Positions 62,738 through 64,000 of a stretch of DNA of 64,000 nt are shown piece after piece. The translations under genes and the position numbers were made by a program. Position 1 is the stretch's first letter, and the number at the start of each line of letters is the position of its first letter. The stretch comes from Streptomyces sp. NBC_01460 (GTDB taxonomy: Bacteria; Actinomycetota; Actinomycetes; Streptomycetales; Streptomycetaceae): the NCBI RefSeq assembly GCF_036227405.1, contig NZ_CP109473.1, forward strand, positions 2,604,001 to 2,668,000. Direction: 5' to 3'. The notes under the pieces were generated by a model. It was not told the origin of the DNA, did no database searches, and worked only from the letters and a program-made list of their open reading frames with translations.

Positions 62738-63325
62738 CACGCGCTGCCGACTTGTCGGCACATGCACAGAGGTGGCTGGTCGCGCACGAGGCAGCCCCCT
62801 GCGGAGCGTGCGATGGCGCGCCGACGCGATGGATCGAGGGGGGTGCGACGTCTCGTCAGGCCGTGGGACGACCGTGGACGGCGGTGGCACACTTGAGACC
62901 TACCGCATCGACCGGGCGGCGCCGACGTCACCGCCGTGAACGAGGACGCCACCGTCCTCGGCGGCGCATCGTTCTTCTTCCTCCGTCGCAAGAACACAGC
63001 TGCCGGAACCCGTGAGCGGCCGGGCGCGGTCGACCGCACCGTTCCAGGATCGTCGTGACGCGCGGACCGGGCGATCCGACCGTATCCAGGTTGTGCGGGC
63101 GCTTGGCCGCGTGCACCAGCTACGAGAAATCGGAGCCCAAGGGGCGAGCCTTCCTCGCTGTGGACCGAGCTGGGCGTTCGGGGGTCGCCGACATCCAGCA
63201 TGCTGAGGCCGAAGAGCTTCGGTCACAAACGGATCCGAGTGACTAACGTCACTCAGCCCTGGTCTTCTGCTGAGAGAGTGTGCCCGTATCTTCAAGAAGT
63301 ATCTTTTAGGGGTGGGCGAACTCTC
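62738..63325. other. Long region without a recognised gene
   Basis: These 588 bases hold only short frames with no family match. Inverted repeats are TGCCGA-4-TCGGCA (62745-62760, a weak terminator), CGAGGACG-4-CGTCCTCG (62941-62960) and GAGTGAC-4-GTCACTC (63237-63254). The last third is less GC-rich. It may be degraded DNA. Confidence 0.5.
63237..63254. promoter_or_regulatory. Inverted repeat upstream of the small membrane protein
   Basis: GAGTGACTAACGTCACTC has 7-bp perfect arms, 72 bp before the gene start, and is a possible operator. Confidence 0.35.
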
Positions 63326-63670
63326 ATGGTGCCGGACGGTTCGAAATTTGTCCGTTTCACGGTCGGAGCAGCTCGACTTTTTACCAGAGGTGCCCTCTGG
63401 GGGGTCGCAGTAGCGTTGACCGCTGTAAGCGCGTGGATGTTCTGGCTCATCGTGATGGGCGGCGGCGGCTCAAAAATAGCCACATGGGCTGCGGCCCTTG
63501 TCGTTCCAGGAGTGCTTTTCAGTTTGATTGCTCAATACCAGCGAAAAAACTCCCGCGCCGATCGCCCTCGGGGCATCTACCCCTCCTCGGCAGCCCCGGA
63601 CTCCGAGCACGAGAAAACTGCGTCGTCGTCGCCGGGTACCGATTCACAGGGTGCCCGCCGCATGAACTGA
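63326..63670 (+). CDS. Small membrane protein of unknown function
   Basis: No family was recognised. The 114-residue protein has two predicted helices (GALWGVAVALTAVSAWMFWL and IATWAAALVVPGVLFSLIA) joined by a Gly-rich turn, then a hydrophilic Ser/Arg-rich tail. The composition is less GC-biased than in the neighbours, with codons such as AAA and TTT, which suggests recent arrival. ATG 63326 is the best start; upstream in-frame sequence extends to 63200 but shows no pattern. The downstream hairpin lies 114 bp beyond the stop. Confidence 0.5.
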   Translation: MVPDGSKFVRFTVGAARLFTRGALWGVAVALTAVSAWMFWLIVMGGGGSKIATWAAALVVPGVLFSLIAQYQRKNSRADRPRGIYPSSAAPDSEHEKTASSSPGTDSQGARRMN

Positions 63671-63783
63671 TGATCGATCATGCACGCAGGCGAAAGCGAC
63701 ACTGCAACTCTCCTCCGCATGATCGGGAAGATGGAGCGCGGTGGCTCTCCGTCAGTTCCTCGCACCGATTCCCTGACTCTGCA

Positions 63784-63822
63784 GAATTCGGCACCACCGG
63801 CAGAACCGGTGGTGCCGAATTC
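63784..63822. terminator. Perfect terminator hairpin
   Basis: The 17-bp arms (63784-63800 and 63806-63822) are exact complements with a CAGAA loop. It lies 25 bases beyond the stop of a leftward gene and could also end the rightward one. Confidence 0.85.
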
Positions 63823-63846
63823 GCTCTGACAGCGCAGGTGCTTTTC

Positions 63847-64000
63847 TTACGCCCCGTTGCTCAGGTGGGGGTACGCCTCCCGCTCGTGCAGCAGTTTCAC
63901 GTGTCCCCCTTGCCGGCCCTCGGCCGAACGGCAGATCACCCGTCCGATCAGTGGCCGGATGAAGGCGAAGGCAGGGGCTTCATCTCGGAGTGAACCCCCG
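63847..64000 (-). CDS. 3' end of a leftward gene, unidentified
   Basis: On the minus strand, a frame stays open for about 50 codons from the window edge to TAA at 63849-63847. Its end reads VICRSAEGRQGGHVKLLHER then EAYPHLSNGA. A perfect terminator follows, which supports a genuine gene end. No family was recognised. Only a fragment is present, so confidence is limited. Confidence 0.4.
   Translation of the reverse strand, partial: GGSLRDEAPAFAFIRPLIGRVICRSAEGRQGGHVKLLHEREAYPHLSNGA

Overview
The window looks like a Streptomyces chromosome. It is very GC-rich with strong third-position G/C, uses many GTG and some TTG starts, packs genes tightly with 4-base ATGA/GTGA overlaps, and carries genus-typical families (SARP, SCO2400-type, LPFR small protein, an Mbl-like actin, MatB). 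Families and residues were read from the sequence and compared from memory; no database search was run.

Positions 1-25.3 kb look like core or arm-proximal housekeeping. There is the 3' end of a zinc-type dehydrogenase, then a sugar island (U32-like protein, ChvE-type lipoprotein, MmsA ATPase, MmsB permease, secreted aldose 1-epimerase), with a GH51 arabinofuranosidase nearby. Next come Ohr, small enzymes, a MarR/reductase divergent pair, an Mbl-like protein with a degenerate sensor kinase, an Lrp regulator and MFS exporter, and a matB/acyl-CoA carboxylase pair. A SARP regulator then faces a tendamistat-like secreted protein across a promoter with 11-bp-spaced heptamers.

Positions 25.3-38 kb hold an alkanesulfonate operon (ssuD-C-A-B, read leftward) behind a cysteine-rich leader peptide. 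They also hold an MFS exporter, a CBM2-tailed sugar dehydrogenase, a HAD phosphatase, an F420-type oxidoreductase, a TPP-riboswitch-controlled CytX-like NCS1 transporter and a GH76 enzyme.

Positions 38-63 kb form a phenazine gene cluster. Leftward genes are a StrR/ParB-type regulator, phzB, phzC, phzD, phzE, phzF, phzG and a Baeyer-Villiger-type monooxygenase; then, behind a TetR-like palindrome, a transketolase and chorismate synthase, and finally an old-yellow-enzyme. PhzC, the transketolase and the chorismate synthase would raise chorismate supply; PhzE, D, F, B and G make the phenazine core. Rightward genes are an ArsR/SRPBCC pair, an ABM-domain protein, and a close PhzS homologue that would hydroxylate and decarboxylate phenazine-1-carboxylate. 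Then comes a complete cytochrome bc1 set (qcrC, qcrA, qcrB) preceded by a frameshifted remnant of ctaE, followed by a MonCI-like FAD epoxidase and a small VOC protein. TTA codons occur in the regulator, phzC, phzD and the old-yellow-enzyme, which predicts bldA dependence.

The most interesting reading is that the bc1 set is an accessory copy tied to phenazine production, either as a resistant target or as a dedicated respiratory partner. The last kilobase is less GC-rich and holds a small membrane protein, a perfect terminator hairpin and the 3' end of a leftward gene.
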